64,000 bases of DNA from Eimeria necatrix (GCF_000499385.1 NW_013652089.1:17275-81274); one strand, 5' to 3'; numbered from the stretch's first letter, positions 36,630-49,011 are shown. Numbers and translations: made by a program. The notes: generated by a model from the letters alone, not told the origin.

Positions 36630-38252
36630 GAAGCAGCTGATGCGTCGTTGCTCCTGCGGCCGCCAGGGGCCCCCACGAAGCCCCCTTGTGCAGCTGTTCT
36701 TCCTGCGCCCACAGAGCTGTCTGCTGCTCCATCTGCAGCGGCAGCCTGTTGCTGCTGCTGCTGCTGCTGCTGAGGCTGCTGCAGGCTCCTAGCTGCTGCA
36801 TTTTGCACCTTTCTGCGTTCTCTCTTGCTGCTCTGAGTTAGAGGGCCAAAGTCCCTCGAGTTTGTGCGGCGGCCTACGGCCCCTGCTGCTGGTGCTCCCG
36901 CAGCTGCGTCGGCCTGCTGCGCCTCCTGCTCCTGCTGCTGCTGCTGCTGCTGCGTGCCATCAGCCTGCTGCGCCGTAGCGTCTTGTTGCGCCGCTGCTGC
37001 GCTGCTGCTGCTGCTGCTGCTGCTACTGCTGGCAGGTTGCTGCTGCTGCTGCTGCTCCGGCTGTGCCGTATGCGCCTCTCCCCCTGACGGCGGAACGGGG
37101 ACGGTAGCTGCGGCTTGCTGCTGCGGCTGCTGCTGCGGCTGCTGCTGCGGCTGCTGCTGCTGCTGCGGTTGCTCATTTAGTGAGGGGTCCCCATTTATAA
37201 CCCTACCTGTCTTCGGGTCTCTTATCTCTAAGGCGTTCTTCTTGCGGGGCCCTGCCTGCTGCAGCGGGTGCTGCTGCGGCCGGTGCTGCAGGGCCCCCGA
37301 GGGGCCCCCCCACATGTCCCCGTAGGCAGGGTAAACAGCAAGTGGGGTCCCGTATGCCCCAGCCACCAGAGGCACTGCGTCGTAGCGGTAGCCTGCTGCT
37401 GCTGCTGCTGCTGCTGCTGCGCCGTGGGGGCCCCCCACGTGGTGATGCTGCTGCTGCTGCAGCGCCGCCTCCCCTACGCCAGGGGGGCCCCCCCGGCCAT
37501 AGGGGTGGTGGTGATGCGGGTCTATATGCATGGGGTGGGGAGGCCCCACACGTTCTGCGCCTTGCTCCTGCATGTCGCGTACCTGCAGCAGCAGCAGCTG
37601 CTGCTGCTGCTGTTGGTGCTGCTGCTGCAGGGCCTCGCTAGGGTGGTGCGGCCCGTCGAATCGTGGCGGAGGCCCCCCATGGTGGGGGCCCCCGGGGCCC
37701 TCGCCTAGAGGGCCCGGGGCTGCTGCTGCTCCTGCTGCTGGTCCCAGCAGCATAGGAGCCACCCTGCCCCCTCCATGCATCATTGCTGCTGCTGCTGCTT
37801 GCTGCTGCTGCTGCATGTGGTGGGGGTCATACGGGTGCGTCACCGGTTGCTGCTGCTGCTGGTGTCCATCAGCAGCTGGCAGCTGCTGCTGCTGTCCCCC
37901 CCGTCCCCTCATAAAGCCCTGCTGCGGGGGGCCCCCCAGCATATGGTGAGGTGGCAGCGGCTGCTGCTGCTGCAGCTGGGGGCCCCCTGCTGCTCTTTGC
38001 ATGTGGTGGGGCCCCCCTTGGGCGGGTCCCCCCATGTTGGGGGGGGGCATGGATTCGGGGTCAGGGCCCCCGTGGGGGCCCCCGTACACTGCAGAGTGAG
38101 GGTACGGCTGCTGGTGCTGCTGGTGCTGCAGCTGGGGGCCCCCCCCTGGGGGCCCCTGGTGGCCGTGGGGGTGAAGGGGCCCCTGCCCTCCTCCCCCCCT
38201 ATACGGGGCCCCGGACCTGCCAGAGCCCCCGTGGTGGTGGTAGCCTCTGGTG
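28839..38252 (-). CDS. eIF4G: Translation initiation factor eIF4G (MIF4G + MA3), 5' end not located
   Basis: Scaffold of the cap-binding complex. Exons in order: 33488-38252, 33120-33242, 32314-32532, 31792-31940, 31339-31601, 30958-31157, 30106-30563, 29671-29859, 29258-29441, 28839-28979; all junctions agree in phase. MIF4G begins in 32314-32532 (LNALLNKLTIDNF) and runs through SEPEYSEMYADL, NRCQDEFER, LGNMRFIGELF, LLTTIG and SRITFKIQDLLDLR. An MA3-like domain spans 30106-28839 (LSEFVSLSLPLHD, LFDYFGDVLIGQLSDFVVDNP). The giant first exon encodes about 1590 residues, mostly Gln, Ala, Gly/Pro and Ser runs. It also carries an IRDP-type motif near 37195-37250 (LEIRDPKTGRVI) and YSISELV at 33938-33958, which fits the eIF4E-binding consensus YxxxxL-phi. 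The open frame reaches a Met at 38383, but a pyrimidine-rich CAG acceptor at 38253 suggests an upstream first exon that I could not find. Confidence 0.88.
33938..33958 (-). other. Candidate eIF4E-binding motif YSISELV in eIF4G
   Basis: Seven codons spell Y-S-I-S-E-L-V, matching YxxxxL-phi. It lies N-terminal to MIF4G, in the only well-mixed segment at the end of the low-complexity exon. This is the expected position relative to MIF4G in other eIF4Gs. Confidence 0.6.
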
Positions 38253-38651
38253 CTGCAGCAGCAGAGGCAGCAGCAAGAGCTGCTTGAGTGAGGGTTTCTT
38301 TCTATCAACTCTACATTCCAACAATTCCAAATGCAATTATTATTTATGCAGCAGCCTTCACCAAGGACCAAAAAATAAATCACTACTGTGACAATAATAA
38401 TGATACGTAAACAGATGTGACAATTATACTTTTAATAACGTGAATAGGGGAGGAAATAAGCGCTGGGTGCAGCTGCAGCAGCTGCAGCAGCTGCAGCAGC
38501 TGCAGCAGCCAATCCAGGCCTTAAAGGCTCTATTATTTTGATTTTAAATTATCTTCTAGAAATCCAGAAGAAATAAAAGGTATTACTAACCGTCCCCCGA
38601 ATTTGCCGCCGCGTTGGCGAGGGTAAGAAGGAGGGTCGAGAGGTGTCGACA

Positions 38652-38690
<39 letters not shown>

Positions 38691-41096
38691 AAGGGAGCCC
38701 CTAGCGCCGTGCGGCTGTGGCTGCACGCTTTCCTTCGAGGGGCATCCTACGAGACAGGCCAAGTGAGCCCCCAGATGTCTCTAAGCTGCTGCTGCTGCTG
38801 CGCTGCGCTGCTGCTGCTGCTGCTGCGCCGCGCCGCCGCTGCTGCTGCTGCTGCTGCTGCTGACGTCTACTGCAATGCAGCTGCTGTTTAGCTAGCACCG
38901 CCAAAGACAGGCAAAACGCCGTAGCTGCATCCAGCAACACACACAAACCCTAAACCCTAGCCCCCGCATCCTAGACCTCAGCAACTCCTGGCTGTACACG
39001 GTGGGCCCCTAGAGTTGGCTGGTCAAACCCTCCTTATAGAGACCACAGGGGGCCCCGGGGCCTCAGGGGACCCCCGGGAGCCTCTGGGGGCCCCAGAAGC
39101 CCCCGAAGGAAGCAACGCCGGCATCCCCGGCCGAGCAGCAGCAGCGCCGGGGAACCGGAGCAGCACTGCCGCTGCTGCTGCCCATGCTGCTGCTACAGCT
39201 AGTGCGTACCTAAATTAGCGGTGGGGTTGGTTGTGCGATGGTTGTGCTGCTGCTGTAAGAAAGCACAGCAGCACGAAGGGTGGGAAGCTCCCGGTTTGAG
39301 GGCCTGGGTGCGGTGTCTGGCCGTAGAGACAGCGTGGTGGTGCTGCTGCTGTTGCCGCTGCTGCAGCAGCAAAAAGAAGATAAAGAAATGCTGGGCCTCA
39401 CGGGGCTGCAGCTACCCAGCAGTCCAACTCAGCTCTACAGACAGCAGAGGGTTCGACTGAGGCTGCTGGGGGAACACAGATGGCCCCCTTTAGATTAACT
39501 AGGGCCCCTGTCGCTTCTTTAGCCCCTGCTGCTGCTACAAAGAATGTATATTTATGCCTAAAACTGCCAAACATAGACCTGCTGCTCTTGTTGCTCCCGC
39601 CGCCGCTGCTGCGCGCCACCGCTGCTGCTGCTGCTGCTGTAGGCTGGATGGCAACTGCTGCGGCTGGCCTCTGCATCGCGGCGCCCACCGCCTGCTCTCG
39701 CTGCTGCTGCTGCAGTACACAAACAGCAAAAAATCTGATTTTAAGAGCTTATTATTATGTATCGCTATTGCGCTATTTGTTGCTGTCTTTATTTGGCTTT
39801 AATATGACCAACTAACACACCTGCAGCCTCCTGCGGGGCCAGAAGCCAGCCCGAAGGCTGCAGCTGCTGCTGCGGCTGCTGCTGCTGCGAACGATGGCTG
39901 CTGCTCCTACTTGCACACCTCCCCACCGTGCAGTTTGCTGATGCTGCTATACATTTTTGTTATTTAGAAATAAAAATGCGCTGCTACTCGCAATGGTTGC
40001 GCCGTGCCCGAATATCCATTTTGCCGCTGTTGCTGCTGCTGCACCAGCGCGAACAGCCGTTGCTGCTGCTGCTTCTGTTAACCTCAGTGGGCTGCTGCTG
40101 CTGCATTCCTCCATTAGGTCTGCACTCAGTGCTGAGGGACAAATAGGACAGCCTGCAGGGTATGTGGGTCTCTCCTGCAGCAACGGCAGCGTCTCCCGCC
40201 TTCCCAGCAGCAGCAGGATGTTGCTGCGTGTGCGTTCTTGCTGTCCTTGCGCCGTGTAGACTCTTTGCTGATGCTGTTGCCCTAGGCATGCAGCAGCTGC
40301 AGCAGCGCGTCAGTCTGAAGCAGCACGAAGGAGCAGCAACAATGTGACACCTGGTTCAGCTAGCCAGCCGTAGGGCCACACTGAAGCAACCGTGGGGTAG
40401 AGTGCAGCGCAGCCTAGGGTTTAGAATCTAGGGTTCAGGGTTTAGGGTTTATGTTCCGTCTAGAGGCCAGAGAAGAGGTGCTTATTTGCTCCCGTGCGCT
40501 ATCCTGGCGCTGTGGCTTACAGCGGCACACAGCAGCAGCGCCCCAAGTTAGTATCTGAGAGTCTGAAATGCTGAACTAGCTCCATAGGCATGAAGAGGCA
40601 TGCAGCAGGAATATGCATGCGTCTGCATGCATGCGTGTGTTTTTAGAGGCGCTATTCGCATTCGTGCACAAGTTTGCTTCCAGAGCAGCGCTTTCACATT
40701 TGCACGCATCTGAAGTGGCATTCTTGCATGCTTTGTCCAATTATCTCAGATATTTATACTTTTTAAAAGTGGCATTAACCCGGTGCCCCGTTTTGGGGGC
40801 ATTTGCCGCAGCAGCTTCCGGCCAAACGGCAACAAAAGTGCTGCAGCCATTCTTTGGCTAACCCTTTAAGACAAATGAGTTCTAGTGCGATTAAAATGTT
40901 GTGCATACATTAATTGGATTTCCGTGCATTCCTTGTGTATATCTTCACAAATATACCAAATATATGTTACTTTGTGCATACATATATAGTTGTACGTATA
41001 AATATATGAGGTATATGGGTATTATGTGTGTCACATGAACATATATATCCACTACATGTACATATGGTCCATGCTTTTGGCTAACTGCAGCTACAG

Positions 41097-41122
41097 CTAG
41101 CTGCAGCTGCAGCTAGCTGCAG
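41097..41122. repeat. Palindrome of CTGCAG/GCTAGC words
   Basis: A perfect palindrome of about 26 bp built from CAGCTAGCTGCAG and its mirror lies within AT-rich DNA. It shares the GCTAGC core of the intronic satellites in RPT1 and CLP1. Confidence 0.7.
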
Positions 41123-41737
41123 TGTCGGAGAGAGAGGCCTGTGGCCCCACAGCTAGTCTCGCACCCCTATGCCCTCAAACCCTAAACCCTAAACCCTAGC
41201 AGAGGGCAGAAGAGGCAGTGGGGGGGGAGCAATGAATGCAATGAAACGAATTGAAATGCATATTATGTGGGAGATATAAGTAACGTGAATTTATATTATA
41301 TATGTGCAGGACTTGCACTTCCTAAAGATTCAACGTATTGATCTGCCCCTGCGAAACACACATATAGTACCACACAATGTGCATAGGTGAACATACTGAA
41401 CGATTTTAATTGATGTATATACACTCCATATGCATATATATACACATTATTACATGTAATTTGAAAACATATTTTTTCCCCTCATTTCGCGTTTGAAAGT
41501 GAAGCTTCAAAGTATAAGCACAAGCAGCCGAGCACGGCTGAGGCGCTTCCAAAGAAAGGCCTAAGCTGAAAAGAAATGGAAAGCATCCTAAACCCTAAAC
41601 CCTCAAGCTTGTTGGCAGGGGCAGGTTCTGTTCGCCTTCACTAATTCCTAAACCCTATGCCCAGAAGCCCCTGGGCCCTAGAAACTGACAGCTCCGAAGC
41701 ACAAGACGGGACTGAAGCTCGCTCATTTCCTAGTTAT

Positions 41738-41768
41738 GCTCAGGGTTTAGGGTTTAGGGTTTAGGGTT
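41738..41768 (+). repeat. Interstitial telomere-like TTTAGGG tract
   Basis: About four TTTAGGG units on the + strand. Non-telomeric, since unique sequence and genes lie on both sides. Confidence 0.9.
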
Positions 41769-42089
41769 CCGCATTAGCGTCCCCGCCCTCGCCTGCTTTC
41801 CCTTTTGTTTGTGGTTGCGTATATGCGCAGGCATAAACACATGTACATGTAAGTATATATATACATATATAATCTGCGCAAATTAATATATGTATATACA
41901 CATTTATAGTTATAAATTGCTTCTGTGGCTGTTTCATTCTCACTTTAGTTTAAGCTGACATGCAAGAGATACACCTGCACACAGATATACAAAATATATG
42001 CATAAATATATATTTTTGTATGCATATATACACATATCTTTGTGCATGCGCATGCACCTCCATGCATAAGCATGCATGCATGCATTCCA

Positions 42090-42131
42090 TATATATATAT
42101 ATATATATACATACATATATATATATATATA
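42090..42131. repeat. TA microsatellite
   Basis: Two runs of alternating T and A interrupted by CATACA, next to TGCATGCA words at 42063-42085. Intergenic. Confidence 0.85.
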
Positions 42132-44162
42132 TGTGTGCATCCTGAGGTAAACCCGAGATAAACCTGTCTGCATGCATCATTTAAAACTCTTATTTACACA
42201 TTTGCACTTGTGTATTGGCATGAATCAATAATGTAAATGTGCAAGAACAGTTATTTTATGAATACTTACTCACAAGGAGCTACCGTTTACGTACACTCCA
42301 CATGCACGTGCTGTGCGAATTTATTCACAACTACGCACAATGTCATAAATTCATTATCTGACTCTGTTCACAGCTACATCAAATATGAATAATATATATG
42401 CATGTGTGATGCTCGCATGCGTCTTGCTTGCCTTGCTCCTAAAGAAGCTTTTACGTCTCTCCCGGAGGACATTTGCAGAAATGTTTTGATGTATATACAC
42501 GTTTTTAGTCCAAATATTCACTTCTTTTCAGGTCGGAATGCAGACAACACGTGTAGCACCTATGCCTCCGTATATTTACACATACATCTATTTACGTATA
42601 TAAATATGTATATGGAGACAGATATATACTTGTTTATATGTCTGCATGCATGTGCTTGTTATTTATAGAGATACACTTTACACATCAAATCTTTTGACGC
42701 CTCGAGCGAGTGTTCTCCCACTGCACTGAAGAGCGTCTGTTGCTGCTGCCCAGAGCCACCTCAAGAAGTATTTTTCTTTAGAAGTATTTCTTATGAGGGG
42801 ACTAAGGGTCTGCACTAGAGGCCCTTTCGCTCAGCAGGGGCCCCTGTAGCAGCCGGCCGTGACCACTGGTCATCTCTAGAGCATAACCCACTACTGTAAG
42901 GGCTTTCTAGAGCCTTTTCGCCCCCAACTACTGAGACCATTGCCTCTGTGGGGCCCCACTGAGCTACTTCCCACTGAGAATTCATGTAGAATTAAGTCCT
43001 ATTGCACTGGTTTAGTTAAGTCAGCAGCCGAGGTGTGGGTGCGCCTGCAATTGTGTGGGTTGGGGGGCGCTGGCAACGGCGGGGCCCCTCTGTGCGCTGA
43101 GCGCGCCCCCGGGGACCCACAGGGCCCCCCATAGGCCCCCAGTTAGTCTCAGAACACATGAATTTGATGCAGCTAAGAAGAGCTACAGCGCAGCAGCAAC
43201 CAGGGCTGCTTCTGGGAAGCTTGATGGGGTGGACCGGTGAGCCCTGGTTGCTGGTGCTGGCTGCTGCTGCCGTTCCCTCAATAGGGGTGAGGGTGTGGAA
43301 GTCGCTGCAATGAATTACGAGCTAAACGCATGCAAATCGACTTAATAATCAGAAGAAACAAAAGTTAAACGGGCTTTACTGGCGCAACGGAGCCTCTGCT
43401 CTGAGGACCGCTGTTTGTCCGCTGTGTTGCTGCTGCGCTGCTGCTGCAGCTGCTGTTGCTGCTGCGGCTGCCGCCGGGGCGCGTGTCTGTGTGGCAGTGG
43501 GCGGACCGCTGCAAAAACTTTTTATCTAATTTATTTCTGTAATTTATTTCTGTCCCTCCTTTTCTGTGTGTCGCATCCATCACCCTGCGGACTAGGCCTA
43601 ACACCTCAGGCCTGCAGCCATCGCACTGTAGCCGACGAGTGACCCCGACCCGACCCGGTGGAAACCCCAACCGTCAACCCAAAACCCTAAACCCTAAACC
43701 CTAGACCCTAAATGCCAAAACCTAAACTCTAGCCCTAGCCTCTGAAGCAGACCCTCCGACCTCCCCTCCGCCCGCTTTGCTACTCTCTCTGCTTGCATCT
43801 TTTTACTTAGCGGAGGGGCCCCCCATAGCAGCCGGCCCCCCTGTTGCAGCAGCAGCAGCAGCAGGGGCCCCCATTGTATCCTTGGCTTACCACTGCAGCA
43901 GGAGCAGCTGCGCTCGTCAGCGCAAACCTCTCGATGCCCCAAACTCCTCGCCTCTCCCCTGGCGGCCTGGCGGCCCAAACCCTAGACCCCCACCCCGACG
44001 CCCAGCCCCTAAACCCTAAACCCTAAGCTCCAAAACCCTTAAAACCAGCCTCATGGCTCTTCCCCCCTTCGCCCAGCCCCTCAGCTGCTCCCTAGGGCGC
44101 AGGTCGGACTGCTCAGAGGCGGCGACGGCGCCCTCAGACTCCCGCGATGAGTGTAGGTCTAG

Positions 44163-44176
44163 GGTGTACGTACACC
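44163..44176. repeat. Dispersed palindrome GGTGTACGTACACC, copy 2
   Basis: Perfect 14-bp palindrome about 130 bp upstream of the frame of the small membrane protein gene. Confidence 0.85.
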
Positions 44177-44306
44177 TCAGTGCTGCTGCTTCTTGCTGCT
44201 TCTTTTGACTATTCCAAAACTGGCTGCGCTTTATGCCGCCAGGCAGTGTGGTCTCGGGGCTGCAACCGACGGTTGCTGAAACTACCGTAGTGCCGCTGTT
44301 GCTGCT

Positions 44307-45596
44307 GTGGCTGCTGCTACTGCTGCTGCTGCTGTCGCTGCTGTCGCTGTTGCTGCTGTTGTCGTTGCTGCTGCTGTTGCTGCTGCTTCTCACGAGGAAC
44401 TGGAGAAGGGTATAGGTCATGCAACTGGGCCAGGGGAAGGGGAGAGTATTCTTGTTGCTGTGCACTTGCTTGCCTCTTTTTTGCCACTCAAGACGCTCCT
44501 ACCTGCTTCTGCTGCTGCCGCTGCTGCTGTTGCTGCTGCTGCCGGTGTGTCTGGGCCGAGTGCAGCAGCTGCTGCAGTTGCAGCAGCAGCCGCAGCGGCG
44601 GAGGCCGCCCTATCGCCGCGCGACGAGGACTGCTGCTGCGGAGGAGGCGTGAGCAGCAAGAAGAGCAGCAGCAGCAGCAGCAGCAGCAGCGTGTGCGGAG
44701 GCGGGCGCGTGCCGAGCACCTGCGTCGTGGGCGTGGAAAGCCCCGTGTCCGTTGAAGAGGGGCCCCCCATTTGCCAGGCCAAGGCCGCCAGCACTGAGGG
44801 GCCCCTGGGGGGCCCCTCGCCGCCGCCGCCGCGGCGGCTGCAGTCGGGCTACGTGCCCTACAACCCCTACGGGCTCTCGCGGCTCGCGCGGCAGCTGCTG
44901 GAGCTCACCGAGCTGCCTTTTATGATTCTTTGGATTTATTTTGCTTATTTTCTTGTTATTGTTGCTCTCACAGCTCACAAAGTCCGCTCCAGGGTTTGGC
45001 TCAGTGCCCTCGTGGCCGGCACTCTCGTGGGCATCGGGCTCAACGCCAACGCCTACAGAGCCATCATGTACAGGGGGTACCCTGACGTCGGGTAAACCCT
45101 AAACCCTAAACCCTAAACCCTAAACCCTAAACCTTACACCCCTAGCGGCGCAGCCCTGAGCCGCAGCCACTGACCACCCAAGGCTGCAGTCCCGAGCACC
45201 ACCTCCACTCGTGGGCGGCAGCCGTCGCCCGCTACCCTCAACCCGTAAACCCCAAACCCTAGACTCTAAACCCTAAACCCTAAACCCTAAACCCTAAAGT
45301 GTAAGCTGTAGAGCGTGAACTCGAGTGCGCGGGGCGTTGTGGGGCTGGCGAGCAGGATAATAGTTCGTTTTTTTCTAATACCTTTCGGGGTTTCTGCGCT
45401 GTCGGGGCTGACCCACTCTTTGCGCGAAGACTTTCTGCTGGTGTTTCCCGTGGACCCCGTAGAGCTGCTGATAGCCCTCACGGCCCCCACTGTGGTGGTT
45501 TGTTCTTTGATGCTGGGGCGGGTGGTGTTGCTGCACCGGCTGCGGGTGCCGATAACTCTGCGCAACTTCCTCTTGAACGGCAACATTTACTCCTGA
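44307..45596 (+). CDS. Four-helix membrane protein of unknown function
   Basis: Model: 44307-45091 and 45314-45596, 355 residues, phase kept at the junction (GG|GTAAAC ... GTAGAG|C). The first 190 residues are Ala/Ser/Pro low complexity and the start is uncertain; 44307 is only the first in-frame start, and a different leader exon is possible. From YVPYNPYGLSRLARQLLEL onward the sequence is well mixed. It has hydrophobic segments about LPFMILWIYFAYFLVIVAL, VWLSALVAGTLVGIGL, RIIVRFFLIPFGVSALSGL and PVELLIALTAPTVVVCSLML, ending NFLLNGNIYS. I do not recognise a family. The intron (45092-45313) consists largely of AAACCCT repeats and its donor is the first telomere-like unit, GTAAACCC. More AAACCCT follows 5 bp after the stop codon. 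Confidence 0.6.
45092..45298 (-). repeat. Telomere-like AAACCCT tracts within an intron
   Basis: About five AAACCCT units at 45094-45131 and about five more at 45245-45297, i.e. TTTAGGG on the minus strand. They make up much of the intron of the small membrane-protein gene, and the first one supplies the 5' splice site. Confidence 0.9.
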
Positions 45597-45740
45597 CCCC
45601 AAACCCTAAACCCTAAACCCTAAACCCTAGCCCCCCGCAACACCCACGCGCTCGCCGACGCCTCCCAAGCACCCCGCAAAGGGGGAATTTGCACTGGGAT
45701 GTGGGGCGCGGCGGCGGGGCTCTTCGGCCCCACAGATTCA

Positions 45741-45754
45741 GGTGTACGTACACC
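45741..45754. repeat. Dispersed palindrome GGTGTACGTACACC, copy 3
   Basis: Perfect 14-bp palindrome in the spacer downstream of the small membrane-protein gene. Confidence 0.85.
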
Positions 45755-45905
45755 CTGTAAACCTATCGTAGAGACAGTCGTCACCAGGTGTATGGGCAGG
45801 TCTCACGGCGCGCCGCCCGTGGCTCACCAGTAGCATCGCTACCTGTCACCTCCTCGAACCTCCAACTGTCTCCTTCAATTCAAGAGGGGCATTTCCCTCT
45901 CCCCG

Positions 45906-47460
45906 CCGCATTATCTGGGGGCCCCGGGGACCCCAAAATCTTTAGTCAGGGGCTGGAGCCCCTAGAATGAACTCCAGGGGCTCGCCGGCCCCTACGCGCC
46001 CCTTCGGGGGGCCCCCAGGGGCTCGAGGGCCCCCAGGCGACCCTTCGGGGGGCCCCAGGGGCTCAGGGGCCCCTGGATGCCCCTCGGGGGGCCCCGCTGG
46101 CCCGTAGCTGCAGCGCTGCAAGCCTCGCTGGGGCCCTAGCCACGCAGCCAGGTGGTCTGGCTGGGCAAGGGCCTCAAGGGGCTTCAGAGTGGAGCAAGGG
46201 GCCCCCAAGGCAGCTCAGGGGGCCCCTCTGCCGACTCTTTTTTCCGTTTTTTGCCGTCACGGGGGCCCCCGCTGCAAGGGGTCCCCGCGTGCAGGGGCCT
46301 AGAGGGCCCCACAGGGGCCCCCGGGGATCCCACTGCCTCTGTGACCTCGGCATGAGCAGCGTATGGTTTGATGAGGCCGGCAGGAGAGGACGGCGGGAGC
46401 CTCTTCTTGCTGGTTCGAGGTGCTGCTGCTTCGCCGGGGCCTCAGGTTCGCAGAGAGGGGCCCCACAGCCCCTGCTGCCTATTAGATATCTCAGGTTCTG
46501 TCTGTAGGTTGGGAGGGGCCCCCTAGGGCCCTGGACTCGTTGTTTGGGGGCCCTTGGGCCCCCTGGGGGCCCCGCCAGGGCACCTGTGGGCTTCTGTCTC
46601 TACTGTGAAATGCCAACTACGAGATGGGCCTCGGCCTGGGGCCCTCGAGGCTCAAAAGCCTCCGAGTGCTTAAGTGTGTGTACATAGCAGTGGGGTGTAC
46701 GTACACCTGAACCTCGCCTTATGAACCCTCCCGTAGCCTCATTAGCACTGAAAGACAAAGAAGGCCAGCGGGGGTCCCTACAGACAGAACGGGAGCCCTC
46801 AGCCTCCCCTTTAATGGGATTTTAGTTGAGAGCGAGAGGCCCCCCAGCTAGACCTAGACGAGAAGTGTGGGGCCCGAAACCTTTCAGTATATAGAATTGG
46901 GGGGGGGTTGACGAATCAGAATCGGGCTGCAAACTAAAGCCGCTTCTGTGGGCCCACAAGAGCCTCCACAAGCCCTAGGGGCCCTCAGGGGGCCCTCTGG
47001 GGGCCCCCCTTTGCCCCTTTGGCTTTAAACTCTTTGTTCTGGTTAGCGGAATCTGCCAGTTGAGGTGTCTGTACACCTCACGCAGTGCCTAAACACCAAT
47101 TCCCTCTTAAACTTGTCATATTAGACACAACAAAGAAGGTATTTTTCCTTTAAGCTGCGCTTGCCAGTGAGATCTACTGGAGGCGCCTGCAAACAAGCCA
47201 TTTAGCAGGGTCAAGCCCTAGGGGCCCCAGAGGCCCCAGCAGCTGGGGCTTCGGGGGGCCCCCTGGGGCCCCTCAGGCGCACCCCTAGGGATTGCGGGGA
47301 TGTCCGTGATAGCCGCGAGGGGCCCGTGGATGGAGGTGGACTGGCCGTACCCCACAGGTGCGTACCCAGGGGCCCCCATGGGGGCCCCCGGTGCACGACA
47401 GGCCCCTCAAACTGAGCTCAAGGGGCCGCCAAGGCGCTGCTGAGGGGCCCCCCGTTACCC
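45906..47460. repeat. GGGGCCCC-rich dispersed repeat field
   Basis: Dozens of GGGGCCCC or GGGGGCCCC words, often separated by TC/AG-rich 6-20 bp, without a fixed period. Because the core is self-complementary, the field can fold extensively. The same words recur at 53.95-55.2, 55.35-55.56 (coding), and 57.6-58.0 kb. Confidence 0.8.
46694..46707. repeat. Dispersed palindrome GGTGTACGTACACC, copy 4
   Basis: Perfect 14-bp palindrome in the GGGGCCCC-rich spacer. Imperfect relatives follow at 47064, 47658 and 48063. Confidence 0.85.
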
Positions 47461-48728
47461 CCGGCCACTTCAGGCGCGCCGCTTGCTGGGTGTTGCCACA
47501 GGGGAACAGGCCTATGTGTGATCTGGGGCAGATGTGCCCAAACCCTAAACCCTCGTAAACCCCAAAAGAGCGTTTCGGTTCCTACAGACAATAAGGAGAG
47601 CCCTGCCAAGGGAGACTAGACCCGCGCAGTGCTGGCGAGGCGACCGTGTTTGTTTCAGGTGTATGTACACCCCAGATCCGCTAGAGCTCTTTTCTTGAAT
47701 CGCCGTAGCTGCCTATATACTGTAGGCAAGGCTACAACAGCAGCAACTGCAGCGCGGTGTGTGGACACTCCATAAATTTGGGTCTAGCGTTTACGAAGTC
47801 AATTGAATCTAAAAATTAATCTCTCTTAGGTTTGCTAAGTAAGGCTTTAGGGCATTTGTGATGAACGCATGTTGCTGCTGCTGCCTGCAGCAACAGCAGC
47901 AGCAGCCGCCGCCGCTGCTGCAGAAGCCGCAGCAGCAGCTGCAGCCAAGGCTGTCTATGCCCGCGAGTTGGAGGCGTTTAAATACTTTTGATTGAAAGAA
48001 CAAGAGCTACAAAAGGACGGTCTAAACCCTAGTTAAGGAGCTGCTGTTGCTGCTGCGTGACTTGTGTACATACACCTGGAGCTGTGTTGCCGCTCTCCTC
48101 CGCGTCTGCTGCCCCCGGGGGCTTCATTATTTATTTTCTCTGTACGTTTTGACTTTTGGCTTCTTTAGAAGGTGTTTGTGGCTGCAGAGCGACAGACACA
48201 ACTCAGTGGCAGCCGCTGCATCCGGGGGCCCCCAAGGTGCAGGGGGCCCCTTGGCAGCAGCAGCTCCAACTAGCAGCAGCAGCAGCAGTTGCTGCTGCCG
48301 CTAGTGCTATAGGGGCTTCTCTGGCTGCTGCTGCTGCTGCTGCCTCCCAGAGCTCTTTAGGCACAGGAGGCTCTGCTGCTCTGTACGCAGCTCCTTGGGG
48401 GCCCCTTAGCAGCAACAGCGGCAGCAGCAACAGCGGCAGCAGCAACAGAAGGAGCAGCAACAGCAGGAGCAGCAACAGCAGCAGCAACTGCTGCTGCAGC
48501 TGCAAAAACAGCTGTGTTCCTTAGTTTCTCTCCACGTTCTGTTTTCAGCTCGCTGCTGCTGGGTTTCGCTCCAGGCTTTTAAGTCTGCTCTCGTTACTGC
48601 AGCAGTGCTGCAGTTGCTGCATTTGCTGCAGCAGCAGCTTCTGCAGCTCAAGTTTCACGGCCCCTATTGTTGGATTTCGTCAGCAGCTCGATTATATCCC
48701 GCCTCTGTTGCTGCTGCTGCTGCTGCGT

Positions 48729-48759
<31 letters not shown>

Positions 48760-48780
48760 AGGTTGGGGGCCGCAAGGGAG

Positions 48781-49011
48781 ATGGCGAACCCCAGCAGCAG
48801 CTCTCGGCCTAAGGGCGATGAGTCCGAGAAGGACAAAAATGCTGCAGCGCCTCCGCCGCTGGATGCAGCAGACATAGACATCCTCAAGTCCTATGTAAAC
48901 CCCAAACCCTAAACCCTAAACCCTAATTCCCCCCCTAGTCCCTGAGCGCTTAGCCTAGTCGCTGGAGTTGACAGACCGCTCCCTCCTGCTCAAGCCCTTT
49001 CATGCGCAGCC

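Larger units (their letters stand above)
38253..44306. other. Gene-empty region with microsatellites and telomere-like tracts
   Basis: At 38.6-40.3 kb there are (CTG)n tracts that give only low-complexity shadow frames; the missing first exon of eIF4G (minus) may be hidden here. From 40.6 to 42.7 kb the DNA is AT-rich with TATATA and TGCATGCA words. Interstitial AAACCCT or TTTAGGG tracts occur near 38945, 40425, 41178, 41588, 41738, 43682 and 44008, in both orientations. At 42.8-43.2 kb the DNA is GGGGCCCC-rich. No convincing gene or RNA was found. Confidence 0.55.
45597..48780. other. Intergenic GGGGCCCC field and CTG-rich promoter-side DNA
   Basis: After an AAACCCT tract (45600-45630) the region is dominated by GGGGCCCC-type words to about 47.5 kb. 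It then becomes AT-richer, and CAG/CTG-rich from 47.87 kb to the RPT1 start. Copies of the GGTGTACGTACACC palindrome, perfect or with one or two changes, occur at 45741, 46694, 47064, 47658 and 48063. Open frames are Gly/Pro/Ala-rich shadows; I see no supported gene. Confidence 0.55.

Noticed and set aside
33548..38391. Several plus-strand frames of 100-250 codons opposite eIF4G
   Set aside because: Ala/Leu/Cys-run shadows of the CAG-rich eIF4G exon, with no conserved block.
39015..39218. Gly/Pro/Ala-rich plus frame of 67 codons, also considered in antisense as the missing first exon of eIF4G
   Set aside because: GC-rich low complexity gives open frames here on both strands, and no junction could be chosen over the alternatives.
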